A DNA stretch of 56,525 nucleotides from Desulfomonilaceae bacterium (GTDB taxonomy: Bacteria; Desulfobacterota; Desulfomonilia; Desulfomonilales; Desulfomonilaceae), in assembly GCA_041662605.1 (NCBI GenBank), contig JBAZSD010000028.1, forward strand, positions 1 through 56,525, read 5' to 3'. Below the pieces are notes generated by a model. That model was given only the letters and a program-made list of their open reading frames with translations, was not told where the DNA came from and made no database searches. Position numbers and translations under genes: made by a program. Every line of letters starts with the position of its first letter. Positions within the stretch are counted from its first letter, which is position 1. This document shows positions 16,764 through 23,734 of the stretch, piece after piece.

Positions 16764-17224
16764 AGAGAACATTAGTCGTTCTCGGTGTTTTGTCTCTGAC
16801 GCTGATGGTGGCGGGGACTTCATTCGGCTTTATCGGTGGTGGTGGTTGTGGTACCCAATGTGGTGGGCCGTTGTATGTTCCTGTTGATTGTCCTGACATG
16901 GGTGTCGCCAAGACCATAGTTAAGACTTGGCAGTGCAAGATTGAGGGTCCGTGCCCTGCGCCTACGCCGGCTTGCGGTTCATCATGCAAGACTGGGCCAA
17001 GACCTGGTATGTTGTGCTCATTGTTGACTGCTGTCGCTCACCCGTGTGAAATGTTATTCGGCGGTTTTGATGGCGTATATGGCTGCTTCCCTGGCTTTGG
17101 CGGCGGCGCTGGCGGTGGAGACAGGGGCTGTGGTTCCCCGTTTGGTGGCGGTTTTGGTGGGGTATTTGGTTCCGGCGCGGCAATGCTGTCCGGTGATTCC
17201 ACCATTTTTGGAGCTCTATGGTAA
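16757..17224 (+). CDS. Small secreted Gly/Cys-rich protein, paralog 1
   Basis: The 155-residue protein starts with a signal peptide (MVKRTLVVLG, hydrophobic to about residue 22, GTSFG cleavage region). The mature part is rich in Gly, Cys and Pro: GGGGCGTQCGG, CPAPTPACGSSC, and a Gly-rich tail (FGGGFGGVFGSG). It has over ten cysteines. GGAGG lies eight bases before the ATG. The family was not recognised. The next gene shares its N-terminus and leader. The disordered Gly-rich, Cys-rich make-up suggests an extracellular, disulfide-linked or metal-binding protein (inference). Confidence 0.72.
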   Translation: MVKRTLVVLGVLSLTLMVAGTSFGFIGGGGCGTQCGGPLYVPVDCPDMGVAKTIVKTWQCKIEGPCPAPTPACGSSCKTGPRPGMLCSLLTAVAHPCEMLFGGFDGVYGCFPGFGGGAGGGDRGCGSPFGGGFGGVFGSGAAMLSGDSTIFGALW

Positions 17225-17259
17225 ATCGTGAGACCATAACCTTGTGAGAAAAACAATAC

Positions 17260-17288
17260 ATAGGGCCGGACTCGGTGCCCGGTCCTAT
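17260..17288 (+). terminator. Stem-loop after paralog 1
   Basis: ATAGGGCCGG (17260-17269) pairs with CCGGTCCTAT (17279-17288), a 10-base stem with one G-U. No T-run follows, so it may be a weak terminator or an mRNA 3'-end protecting structure. Confidence 0.45.
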
Positions 17289-17361
17289 TGATTAAATCCA
17301 CAAGCGTTGAACTGATGAATAATTCAGCATGGTTAGATCGGTTTATGGTAGTAAAAAATCC

Positions 17362-17390
17362 TTGACAACTCTTCAAATTTGAGTTAACAA
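17362..17390 (+). promoter_or_regulatory. Possible promoter of paralog 2
   Basis: TTGACA (17362-17367) is followed after 17 bases by TAACAA, a weak -10, about 93 bases before the gene at 17483. The layout repeats that of paralog 1. Confidence 0.38.
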
Positions 17391-17463
17391 TAGCGCAAAA
17401 TATACGCGCTAGATTTTACGAAATATAATCTTGATGTCCGGTTTGTAAACTGGAACGTCTTGA

Positions 17464-17489
17464 ATGAAAGGAGGATGAGGGTATGGTTA
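17464..17489 (+). repeat. 26-base leader repeat, copy 2
   Basis: Identical to 16738-16763. It covers the ribosome site, the Met-Lys-Gly-Gly-stop mini-ORF and the first codons of the second secreted-protein gene. Confidence 0.85.
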
Positions 17490-17878
17490 GAAAATCCGTT
17501 GTAGCTCTTGGAATCCTGGCTGTGCTAACACTAGGAGTTGGGATGTCCTGGGGTTACACCGTAAGCTCGTGGCCGGTTCCGGGTATCCCGAACACAACTT
17601 TTGGTGGAGGATCTTCTTGTCTGAACGTATCTCCTGAAGATGTCACACTGAGGGGTCCTGTCGCTCCCGCTTGTGAACCACCGTTGATTCCGGGTATTAT
17701 CCATGCGGCTTTGAGTGTTCCTTGTAGGGCTGTTGGTCTTGTCATGTCTCCTATATTCACCGGTAGGCTTATTCCTGGCGAAAGCTGCTGCCCCGTTGAG
17801 TTGGACGGCCCGGCTTATGTTACAGCCGCGGTTCCTTGCACACCAGTTAATATTTACACAGCGCCCAGGGGCTGGTAA
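17483..17878 (+). CDS. Small secreted Cys-containing protein, paralog 2
   Basis: The 131 residues open with a signal peptide (MVRKSVVALGILAVLTLGVG, MSWG cleavage region) closely like that of paralog 1. The mature part has about seven Cys, including an adjacent pair (GESCCPVELDGP), and many Pro and Val. It lacks the Gly-rich tail of paralog 1. Shared leader and N-terminus, with diverged mature parts, suggest an old tandem duplication. Function unknown. Confidence 0.7.
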   Translation: MVRKSVVALGILAVLTLGVGMSWGYTVSSWPVPGIPNTTFGGGSSCLNVSPEDVTLRGPVAPACEPPLIPGIIHAALSVPCRAVGLVMSPIFTGRLIPGESCCPVELDGPAYVTAAVPCTPVNIYTAPRGW

Positions 17879-17909
17879 TCTAGAAGTCGGGAATTTATTC
17901 CCTGAAAAG

Positions 17910-17935
17910 GCCGGGCTAACCCCCGGCTTTTTTTG
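17910..17935 (+). terminator. Intrinsic terminator after paralog 2
   Basis: GCCGGG (17910-17915) pairs with CCCGGC (17922-17927), followed directly by seven T. This is a classic rho-independent terminator. Confidence 0.85.
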
Positions 17936-17950
17936 TTCTCCATGATTTCA

Positions 17951-18139
17951 TCACTCCTTGGGAAAACAGTGATCCAACGTTAGCGGCAGCGATCTGAAAT
18001 GGTTCCAAATACTGGCTAATACAGAATCGTGACGGTGTGTAATCACAAGTCTAAACGGCAGATTATCCACCCTTCGCTGGACAGCATCCAATAAACCTCG
18101 GAACATTTGTTGTGCCGGCGGATACCTCCCATGGAGCAA
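17951..18139 (-). CDS. Possible small ORF or gene remnant between a terminator and an MFS gene
   Basis: The stretch 17936-18212 has no clear gene. One 62-codon minus-strand frame starts at a TTG with AAGGA nine bases upstream. Its product (LVITHRHDSVLASIWNHF) looks protein-like but matches no family known to me, and there is no ATG. It may be the end of a decayed gene. Confidence 0.2.
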   Translation of the reverse strand: MLHGRYPPAQQMFRGLLDAVQRRVDNLPFRLVITHRHDSVLASIWNHFRSLPLTLDHCFPKE

Positions 18140-18212
18140 TGACGGTAGTCCTTAACGAAGACTTGAGCGTTTGGGGTCACTCGCGGGGAAGGGCAAGAAA
18201 AGGGGGGAAATA

Positions 18213-19400
18213 TCAGCCCGGTTTCCCGGAAGTGGCACGCTTGCCTACAACCGACTCCTTGTGCAGGAAAAAAGCAATAATACAGATAAGCGCAGTCACA
18301 AACATCAACGATCCACCGAAAGCGAACATGAAGGGCAGCCCGTTGATCTTCCCTATAAAGCCCCAGAGAAGGACGGACAGGTTTATGCCCACTCCAAATG
18401 ATCCAGTGAACAAGGACACCACGATAGCGCGATTGGCGTCATTTGACTTGTCAACCATCCGAGCCATCATTGCGGGATATGAAAGTCCCTGAGTCGCACC
18501 AAATAGTATCCCCAGATATATGGTTTGAATCATGGACTGAATTTGGGACGTCGCTACCAATAGCGCCCCAAAGCCCAGCAAGCAGACAAGGATGAGTCTG
18601 TCTCGGTTCATCCTGTCTACGACGTTTCCCAAAACCAGCCTAACGATGATTAATGTCGCGCCGTATGATGTGAAAAAGATGCCGGCCCTAATGCCCAGAC
18701 TCTTTGCATAAAGGGGAAAAAACGTATTCATGGCTGCAAAGCCCGAACCAAACACCGCAACCAGTGACATCATTGCCACATGCTTTCCCTGAATCACGGT
18801 AGGAAAGAATCTCACCTTGGAAACCCTTGACTGAATACAAATAAAAGGTTCCTTGAAAGCCAGCCCCAGGCAGGCCCCGACAATTCCAAAAGTCGCCAAA
18901 AGAGCAAAGTATGCGTTGAATCCAAAATGAATTATAACGGTTTCGCCCAGATAAGGCCCAACTGCCACAGCGAGGGAGCCGGATATGCCATATAGACCGA
19001 TGCCCTGGACTCTCTTATTAAAAGGCAACAGGTCCACGAGAGCGGTAGAGCAGGCATTGAAGCATGCAGCGAAGGCGAGCCCCTGAATTAGCCTGATTAT
19101 CAGCATCCACGGTGAGTAGTAATGGAACAACATAAACGCAAGATTTGATATCCCAACGACAAATATACCAACTACCATGAATCCCTTCCGCCCGTAGCGG
19201 TCAATCAGGGGCGCTATGAAAGGCAACACTCCCAGTGACGTAATCCCCGCGGATGCCATTAGAACGCCTATATCTCCGGTGTTCGCGCCCAGTTCTGATA
19301 CGAAAATAGATAGGAAACTCCAGGCTGAAACAACCAGGAAAAGAAAGAAGTTTGAGGCGGCGAGGACAAGAAATCGAGTGTTGGTTACAAATTCGAGCAT
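18213..19400 (-). CDS. Major facilitator superfamily transporter
   Basis: The 395-residue protein is almost entirely hydrophobic, with about 12 predicted membrane segments. MFS loop signals are APLIDRYGRKGFMVVG (loop 2-3) and GNVVDRMNRDRLILV (loop 8-9). It would be an inner-membrane secondary transporter. Substrate cannot be inferred. The start MLEFVTNTRFLVLAASNFFLF is normal for the family. The gene stands alone. Confidence 0.85.
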   Translation of the reverse strand: MLEFVTNTRFLVLAASNFFLFLVVSAWSFLSIFVSELGANTGDIGVLMASAGITSLGVLPFIAPLIDRYGRKGFMVVGIFVVGISNLAFMLFHYYSPWMLIIRLIQGLAFAACFNACSTALVDLLPFNKRVQGIGLYGISGSLAVAVGPYLGETVIIHFGFNAYFALLATFGIVGACLGLAFKEPFICIQSRVSKVRFFPTVIQGKHVAMMSLVAVFGSGFAAMNTFFPLYAKSLGIRAGIFFTSYGATLIIVRLVLGNVVDRMNRDRLILVCLLGFGALLVATSQIQSMIQTIYLGILFGATQGLSYPAMMARMVDKSNDANRAIVVSLFTGSFGVGINLSVLLWGFIGKINGLPFMFAFGGSLMFVTALICIIAFFLHKESVVGKRATSGKPG

Positions 19401-19483
19401 CTGAAAGTGGGTCTAACCTAAATCAGGACCTTGAGGGCCGATTCAACCGGGCCCGCAGGATTTAGGGGCCGTAAAATAATAAT

Positions 19484-19512
19484 AGGCCGAATTCGTATGA
19501 CGAAATCGGCCT
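19484..19512 (-). terminator. Intrinsic terminator of the lipoprotein gene
   Basis: AGGCCGAATTCGT and ACGAAATCGGCCT form a 13-base stem with one mismatch around a 3-base loop. On the minus strand it is followed by TATTATTATTTTA. It lies about 70 bases past the gene at 19584-19874. Confidence 0.65.
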
Positions 19513-19583
19513 CATCATGTCAGCTCATAAATATTTATAATTAATCAGCTCGGGAAAAGCAACCGAAGCCATGGAATAAGTGA

Positions 19584-19874
19584 CTAATTCCTGTCCTTCC
19601 AAAGAAATCGTCTAGGCGTTTTTCCAGATCCAGAATCAGTAGAGTAGGGCGGGACAGAGTTCATCGGCTGCCCGATACCGGGTGCGCCACCAGTAGTGGA
19701 ATCCTGGGGCGCTTGGTAAGGCTGAACACCGGAGTTGCGACCCGTAATGTCTTCTTCTTTGACTTTGGGAGCTGATTGATCGATCTCTCTCCTCGGCGTT
19801 TCCACCGCGGCGCAGCTCAAAAGACCGACGAGAGCAAACAAAATAGTTAGAGATTTAATAAGGTCAATGAACAT
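19584..19874 (-). CDS. Small lipoprotein
   Basis: The ATG at 19874 (96 residues) is preferred to the one at 19919 because it gives a compact lipoprotein signal: MFIDLIKSLTILFALVGLLSC, with lipobox LLSC at about residue 21. GGAG lies about 10 bases upstream. The mature part is Pro/Gly/Ser/Gln-rich and looks disordered. Family unknown. It would be anchored to a membrane by the lipidated Cys, using the Lgt encoded at 28.6 kb. Confidence 0.6.
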   Translation of the reverse strand: MFIDLIKSLTILFALVGLLSCAAVETPRREIDQSAPKVKEEDITGRNSGVQPYQAPQDSTTGGAPGIGQPMNSVPPYSTDSGSGKTPRRFLWKDRN

Positions 19875-19982
19875 GACGGCGCTTCTCCATAAAAACATGA
19901 GCGGACATATCCATTTCACCTAGCCTCACGCATTTTCCAATAATAGTCAATCTCATAAAACATAACAGATCTATCGCCTCAG

Positions 19983-20645
19983 TTAGATTCGTTTTTGAGG
20001 CTCCGGCGTTCTCATAACCCTAAGAATTCTGTATACGACTACGGCGTTCGTATGGATGGCCAAATAAATAAGCGCACATAATGGAACAAGGAAGCTAATT
20101 GGGCTCAGTAATCCTGAAAGCGCTACAAAAGCTGTCCTGGATCCCTTACTTGCCAGAGTGGGACGCCCCAATGCAATCCCTAGGTTGGCAGCCCGAGAGC
20201 TGGAATAGCTGATAAGACCGCTACCGATCAGCGCCAATGTGCCCACAATCAAAACGTAACATTGGTCCAGGTTGAGATCATTGCGCAAATTGAAAATGGT
20301 TAGCCCGATGACGAGGGTTCCATCCGAATATCGATCCAAGACCGAATCTAGAAAAGCGCCCGCTCTGGTTGCCTGTCCACCAAGTCTGGCAACTTGTCCA
20401 TCCACGCCATCAAAGACCTGGGCAAGGCCGGCAAAAAAGCCACCCCAAAAACCTGCGCCAGAAGCGAACAGAACCCCTGCGAACATTCCGTTGATCATCG
20501 AAAAAACGGTAATCATCCAAGGTTTCAACCAATTCCATTTGATTATCTCATTGGTGATTCTGGACGAGAGGTTAAGTTTGATCCATTTAAGAATAAATCG
20601 ATCAGTTGGTTTGGTTTTCCAATCTGACGTAACGTTGTCTGGCAT
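19983..20645 (-). CDS. CDP-alcohol phosphatidyltransferase family protein
   Basis: The ATG at 20645 (220 residues) is chosen over a TTG at 20681. The signature DGVDGQVARLGG, then RAGAFLDSVLDRYSDG, fits the DGx2ARx8Gx3Dx3D catalytic motif. Several membrane segments follow. These inner-membrane enzymes move a CDP-linked group onto an alcohol. It is divergently placed from an inositol-phosphate synthase gene 161 bases away, so inositol or inositol-phosphate is the likely acceptor (inference). Phosphatidylglycerol or serine products cannot be excluded. Confidence 0.8.
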   Translation of the reverse strand: MPDNVTSDWKTKPTDRFILKWIKLNLSSRITNEIIKWNWLKPWMITVFSMINGMFAGVLFASGAGFWGGFFAGLAQVFDGVDGQVARLGGQATRAGAFLDSVLDRYSDGTLVIGLTIFNLRNDLNLDQCYVLIVGTLALIGSGLISYSSSRAANLGIALGRPTLASKGSRTAFVALSGLLSPISFLVPLCALIYLAIHTNAVVVYRILRVMRTPEPQKRI

Positions 20646-20806
20646 AAAATATCCAACCGATCGGACGCACGAACAATTCAAAAGAGAAACATAACTACTA
20701 TTATGATAATATCAAAAGTCTTTAAGACCTGTCCATCGAAACTATCGGGCCATTAAGGCGAGAGTAGCTTCCTCCCAAATTTATTCTACCTAAAGGAAGA
20801 GGATCA

Positions 20807-21916
20807 ATGAGAAAAATCAAAATCGCCATAATCGGTGTCGGCAACTGCTCGAGCGCATTGTTGCAGGGGATTTATCATTATAGCGGTAATTCCCCGGTTA
20901 ACATAATTGGATTAATGCATCCTATGATTGGGCATTATGAGCCCTCGGACATTGAAGTCGTCGCAGCCTTTGATATAGACGCCCGTAAAGTGGGGAAGGA
21001 CATTTCGCAGGCGCTGTTCAGCCCCCCAAATTGCTGTGTCCGAATTGTGGATCGTTTACCTGATATGGGAGTGACTGTAGGAATGGGATCAATCCTTGAC
21101 GGCCTTTCCTCACACATGAGCGATTATCCGGAGGATCGGACGTTTCAATTGTCTTCCGAGAAGGAGGCTTGTCGAGAGGACATTGTTTCGGTTCTGAAGG
21201 AATCCCAGGCAGACATAATGCTCAACTATCTGCCGGTAGGCTCGGATCTGGCGTCAAAATTCTACGCGGAATGCGCGTTGTCAGCCGGCTTGGGGTTCAT
21301 AAACAATATTCCGGTATTCATCGCTAGTGACTCAGTTTGGGAACACCGGTTCAAGATCAGTGGTTTACCAATCCTTGGTGACGACATTAAATCACAGATG
21401 GGCGCTACAATTGTTCACCGAGTCCTGTCGGATCTTTTCGCGAAGAGAGGGGTAAAAATTGATCGCACTTACCAGCTTAATGTCGGAGGAAACACTGATT
21501 TTCTGAACATGATGAATCGAGACAGGCTTAAATCAAAAAAAATTTCCAAGACCGAGGCAGTTCAGTCCGTACTAGCGGAAAATCTGGATGATTGCAACAT
21601 TCATGTCGGCCCGAGCGACTATGTCCCATGGCTCAAGGACAACAAAATTTGCTTTGTCCGTATAGAAGGAAGAATATTTGGCGGTATTCCCATAGACCTT
21701 GAACTTAGGCTGTCAGTTGAAGATTCTCCTAATTCCGCAGGGGTCGCAGTGGACGCGATTCGGTGCTGCAAACTTGCCCTGGATAATGGAATTGGGGGAG
21801 TTCTTGAAGGCCCTTCGGCATATTTCATGAAGAGGCCGCCAGTACAGTTCCCTGACGACGAAGCTTTCAGGTTAACCGAGGCTTTTATCAAAGGGAACAG
21901 TAGGTTTGAGCCTTAA
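20807..21916 (+). CDS. Inositol-3-phosphate synthase (Ino1-type)
   Basis: The 369-residue length and start MRKIKIAIIGVGNCSSALLQGI match the short archaeal/actinobacterial Ino1 branch. Other matches are VVAAFDIDARKVGKD, GDDIKSQMGATIVHR and LNVGGNTDFLNM, all conserved in the NAD-binding and catalytic region. The enzyme converts glucose-6-phosphate to inositol-3-phosphate. AGGAAGAGG lies just before the ATG. Its 3' end overlaps the convergent nucleotidyltransferase gene by 45 bases. Confidence 0.85.
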   Translation: MRKIKIAIIGVGNCSSALLQGIYHYSGNSPVNIIGLMHPMIGHYEPSDIEVVAAFDIDARKVGKDISQALFSPPNCCVRIVDRLPDMGVTVGMGSILDGLSSHMSDYPEDRTFQLSSEKEACREDIVSVLKESQADIMLNYLPVGSDLASKFYAECALSAGLGFINNIPVFIASDSVWEHRFKISGLPILGDDIKSQMGATIVHRVLSDLFAKRGVKIDRTYQLNVGGNTDFLNMMNRDRLKSKKISKTEAVQSVLAENLDDCNIHVGPSDYVPWLKDNKICFVRIEGRIFGGIPIDLELRLSVEDSPNSAGVAVDAIRCCKLALDNGIGGVLEGPSAYFMKRPPVQFPDDEAFRLTEAFIKGNSRFEP

Positions 21917-22450
21917 CTTGGACGTCAGGTTCCAATCTTTGATTAGCGCCGCTATGCTCTTGGGAACCAGGTGCTCCCAGGGTTCGTTTAACGCAATGCG
22001 GCGGCGCACTTCTGAACCAGTGATACCTTTTTCGGTCGCGGGTTTTTCCCACAGCACTCTGGTATGCAAACCACCACTCTTGAGAAGCTCCAGTTTTCTT
22101 TGACCCCACCTGTCATACACTGTTATGTAAGCCACAGCGCTCATGGGAACGTAATAGCAGTAAGTTTCAGGGGTATTTATCGGAAAAGGAACTATCGAGA
22201 AATCCATGCATGAAATTCCGTTTTCCCTCATGACGTATTTGAGCATAACGTAGCGTTCAAAATAGGTAAGGGGGTTCGAAGAAACAAGGCTACGATGAGG
22301 ATCCGAAGAATCATCCTTGAAATAGGTTGGATCGGGGTTTGTTATGCCGATTACAAGATTGTCGCAGAGAGATTTTCCTGCAAGCACATACTTGAGGTGA
22401 TCATTATGGAAGACCTGAAAACGACCGATCACAATGCCGGTTTTGTCCAA
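21872..22450 (-). CDS. Nicotinamide-nucleotide adenylyltransferase-like nucleotidyltransferase
   Basis: The 192 residues start MDKTGIVIGRFQVFHNDHLKYV. This matches the archaeal-type NMNAT motif GRFQPFHxGH, except that the Gly of HxGH is Asp. Later comes GITGSEVRRRI, the usual ISxSxIR-like motif. Family enzymes transfer AMP or CMP from NTP to a phosphorylated acceptor. NAD synthesis is the standard role. Proximity to the inositol and CDP-alcohol genes raises other options, but that is conjecture. Confidence 0.7.
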   Translation of the reverse strand: MDKTGIVIGRFQVFHNDHLKYVLAGKSLCDNLVIGITNPDPTYFKDDSSDPHRSLVSSNPLTYFERYVMLKYVMRENGISCMDFSIVPFPINTPETYCYYVPMSAVAYITVYDRWGQRKLELLKSGGLHTRVLWEKPATEKGITGSEVRRRIALNEPWEHLVPKSIAALIKDWNLTSKLRLKPTVPFDKSLG

Positions 22451-22488
22451 GGTTTTCTCCGCTAGAAACCCATATCACAGCTTATGCC

Positions 22489-23724
22489 TTACGCCGGAGG
22501 ATATCCAGTTTCAAATAGGGAAACTTTGCGAGCAATCTGTAAACACTCCCTCGCCATCATGAGTTCTTCGTTGGCCCTGACAACAAGAATTTTGACGGCG
22601 GAAGAACCGCTAGAGATTTCCTGAACCGGGTTTTCCATGTCCAGATGCTTTACTCCTGAGTTTTTCATAGGTTCAATCACAAAACCAAGATTTTGAGATC
22701 CTGCCACGATCTTTTCCCTAACAACGGAACTATTTTCTCCAATTCCACCGGTAAAGACCAACACCTCGCACCCTCCGAGCGCCATCAACATGGAGCCCAT
22801 CGAACGCTTAACCTTGTAACAGAACGCCTTGAATGCAAGAGAAGCCTGTGGATTCCCTTGAATAGCGGCAGCCTCAATTTCTCGCATGTCTCTGCTTAAC
22901 CCACTTATCCCGAGCAGGCCGGATTGTTTGGACAGCATGTTGGTAAGCTGACTGGGAGAAAGGTTTTCCTCTTCCATGATGATTGGAATCAATCCAGGAT
23001 CAACATCACCGCATCGGGTTCCCATTATGAGGCCCTCTATAGCGCTAATTCCCAGACTTGTGTCGATGGACTTCCCATATTTTATGGCGCATACGCTACA
23101 CCCATTTCCCAAATGACATGTGATAATCTTTAACTTCTCCAGAGGAAGATTTAGGAATTTTGCGGCTTCATGAGCCGCAAATGCGTGAGAATTTCCATGA
23201 TAGCCAGTTCTCTTGTAACCCTTCTCGGAAAAATATCTGTATGGAAGGCCGTAAATGGCAGCCTCGTCTGGAATGTCTCGGTGAAAAGAGTTATCAAACA
23301 CCGCGACATGAATCGCATGAGGCATTCTGCGCATGCACTCTTCCATTTCAAGAATCATTGCTGGGTGGTGTAGCGGGAAGAAGCGGTTCATGGACCGAAC
23401 TTGGGCAAGGACTTCCGGCGCTATGATAACCGATTCCAGAAATTTACCCCCATGAGCGACTCTATGAGCAATCGCGGGAATTTCTGATAACGCCGAAATT
23501 GACCCTGTCGCCAACAGTTGGAACAACGTGTCCAGCGCTGCTCCAAAGTCTGGAATGTTTACACTGATCTCCTCGGAGCGTCCACCTTGTTCTTGAAAAC
23601 TTAGAATGGAACCTGAAATTCCAATTCTATCAACCATGCCCGAGATTAGGACTCTTTCGTCATTCATTTCGAACAGGATGAATTTGAGAGATGAACTCCC
23701 ACTATTCAGCACCAAAATCTTCAT
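22489..23724 (-). CDS. ackA: Acetate kinase
   Basis: The ATG at 23724 gives MKILVLNSGSSSLKFILFEM, the standard AckA N-terminus, so an earlier in-frame start is rejected (411 residues). Also present are HRVAHGG, HNPANxxxI-like HHPAMILEME, GYHGNSHAFAAHEAA, HLGNGCSVCAI, and MGTRCGDVDPGL. The cytoplasmic enzyme interconverts acetyl-phosphate plus ADP with acetate plus ATP. No pta gene is adjacent. It sits 10 bases downstream of the TPR-CHAT gene and may share its transcript. Confidence 0.95.
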   Translation of the reverse strand: MKILVLNSGSSSLKFILFEMNDERVLISGMVDRIGISGSILSFQEQGGRSEEISVNIPDFGAALDTLFQLLATGSISALSEIPAIAHRVAHGGKFLESVIIAPEVLAQVRSMNRFFPLHHPAMILEMEECMRRMPHAIHVAVFDNSFHRDIPDEAAIYGLPYRYFSEKGYKRTGYHGNSHAFAAHEAAKFLNLPLEKLKIITCHLGNGCSVCAIKYGKSIDTSLGISAIEGLIMGTRCGDVDPGLIPIIMEEENLSPSQLTNMLSKQSGLLGISGLSRDMREIEAAAIQGNPQASLAFKAFCYKVKRSMGSMLMALGGCEVLVFTGGIGENSSVVREKIVAGSQNLGFVIEPMKNSGVKHLDMENPVQEISSGSSAVKILVVRANEELMMARECLQIARKVSLFETGYPPA

Positions 23725-23734
23725 AATCAGGTCC

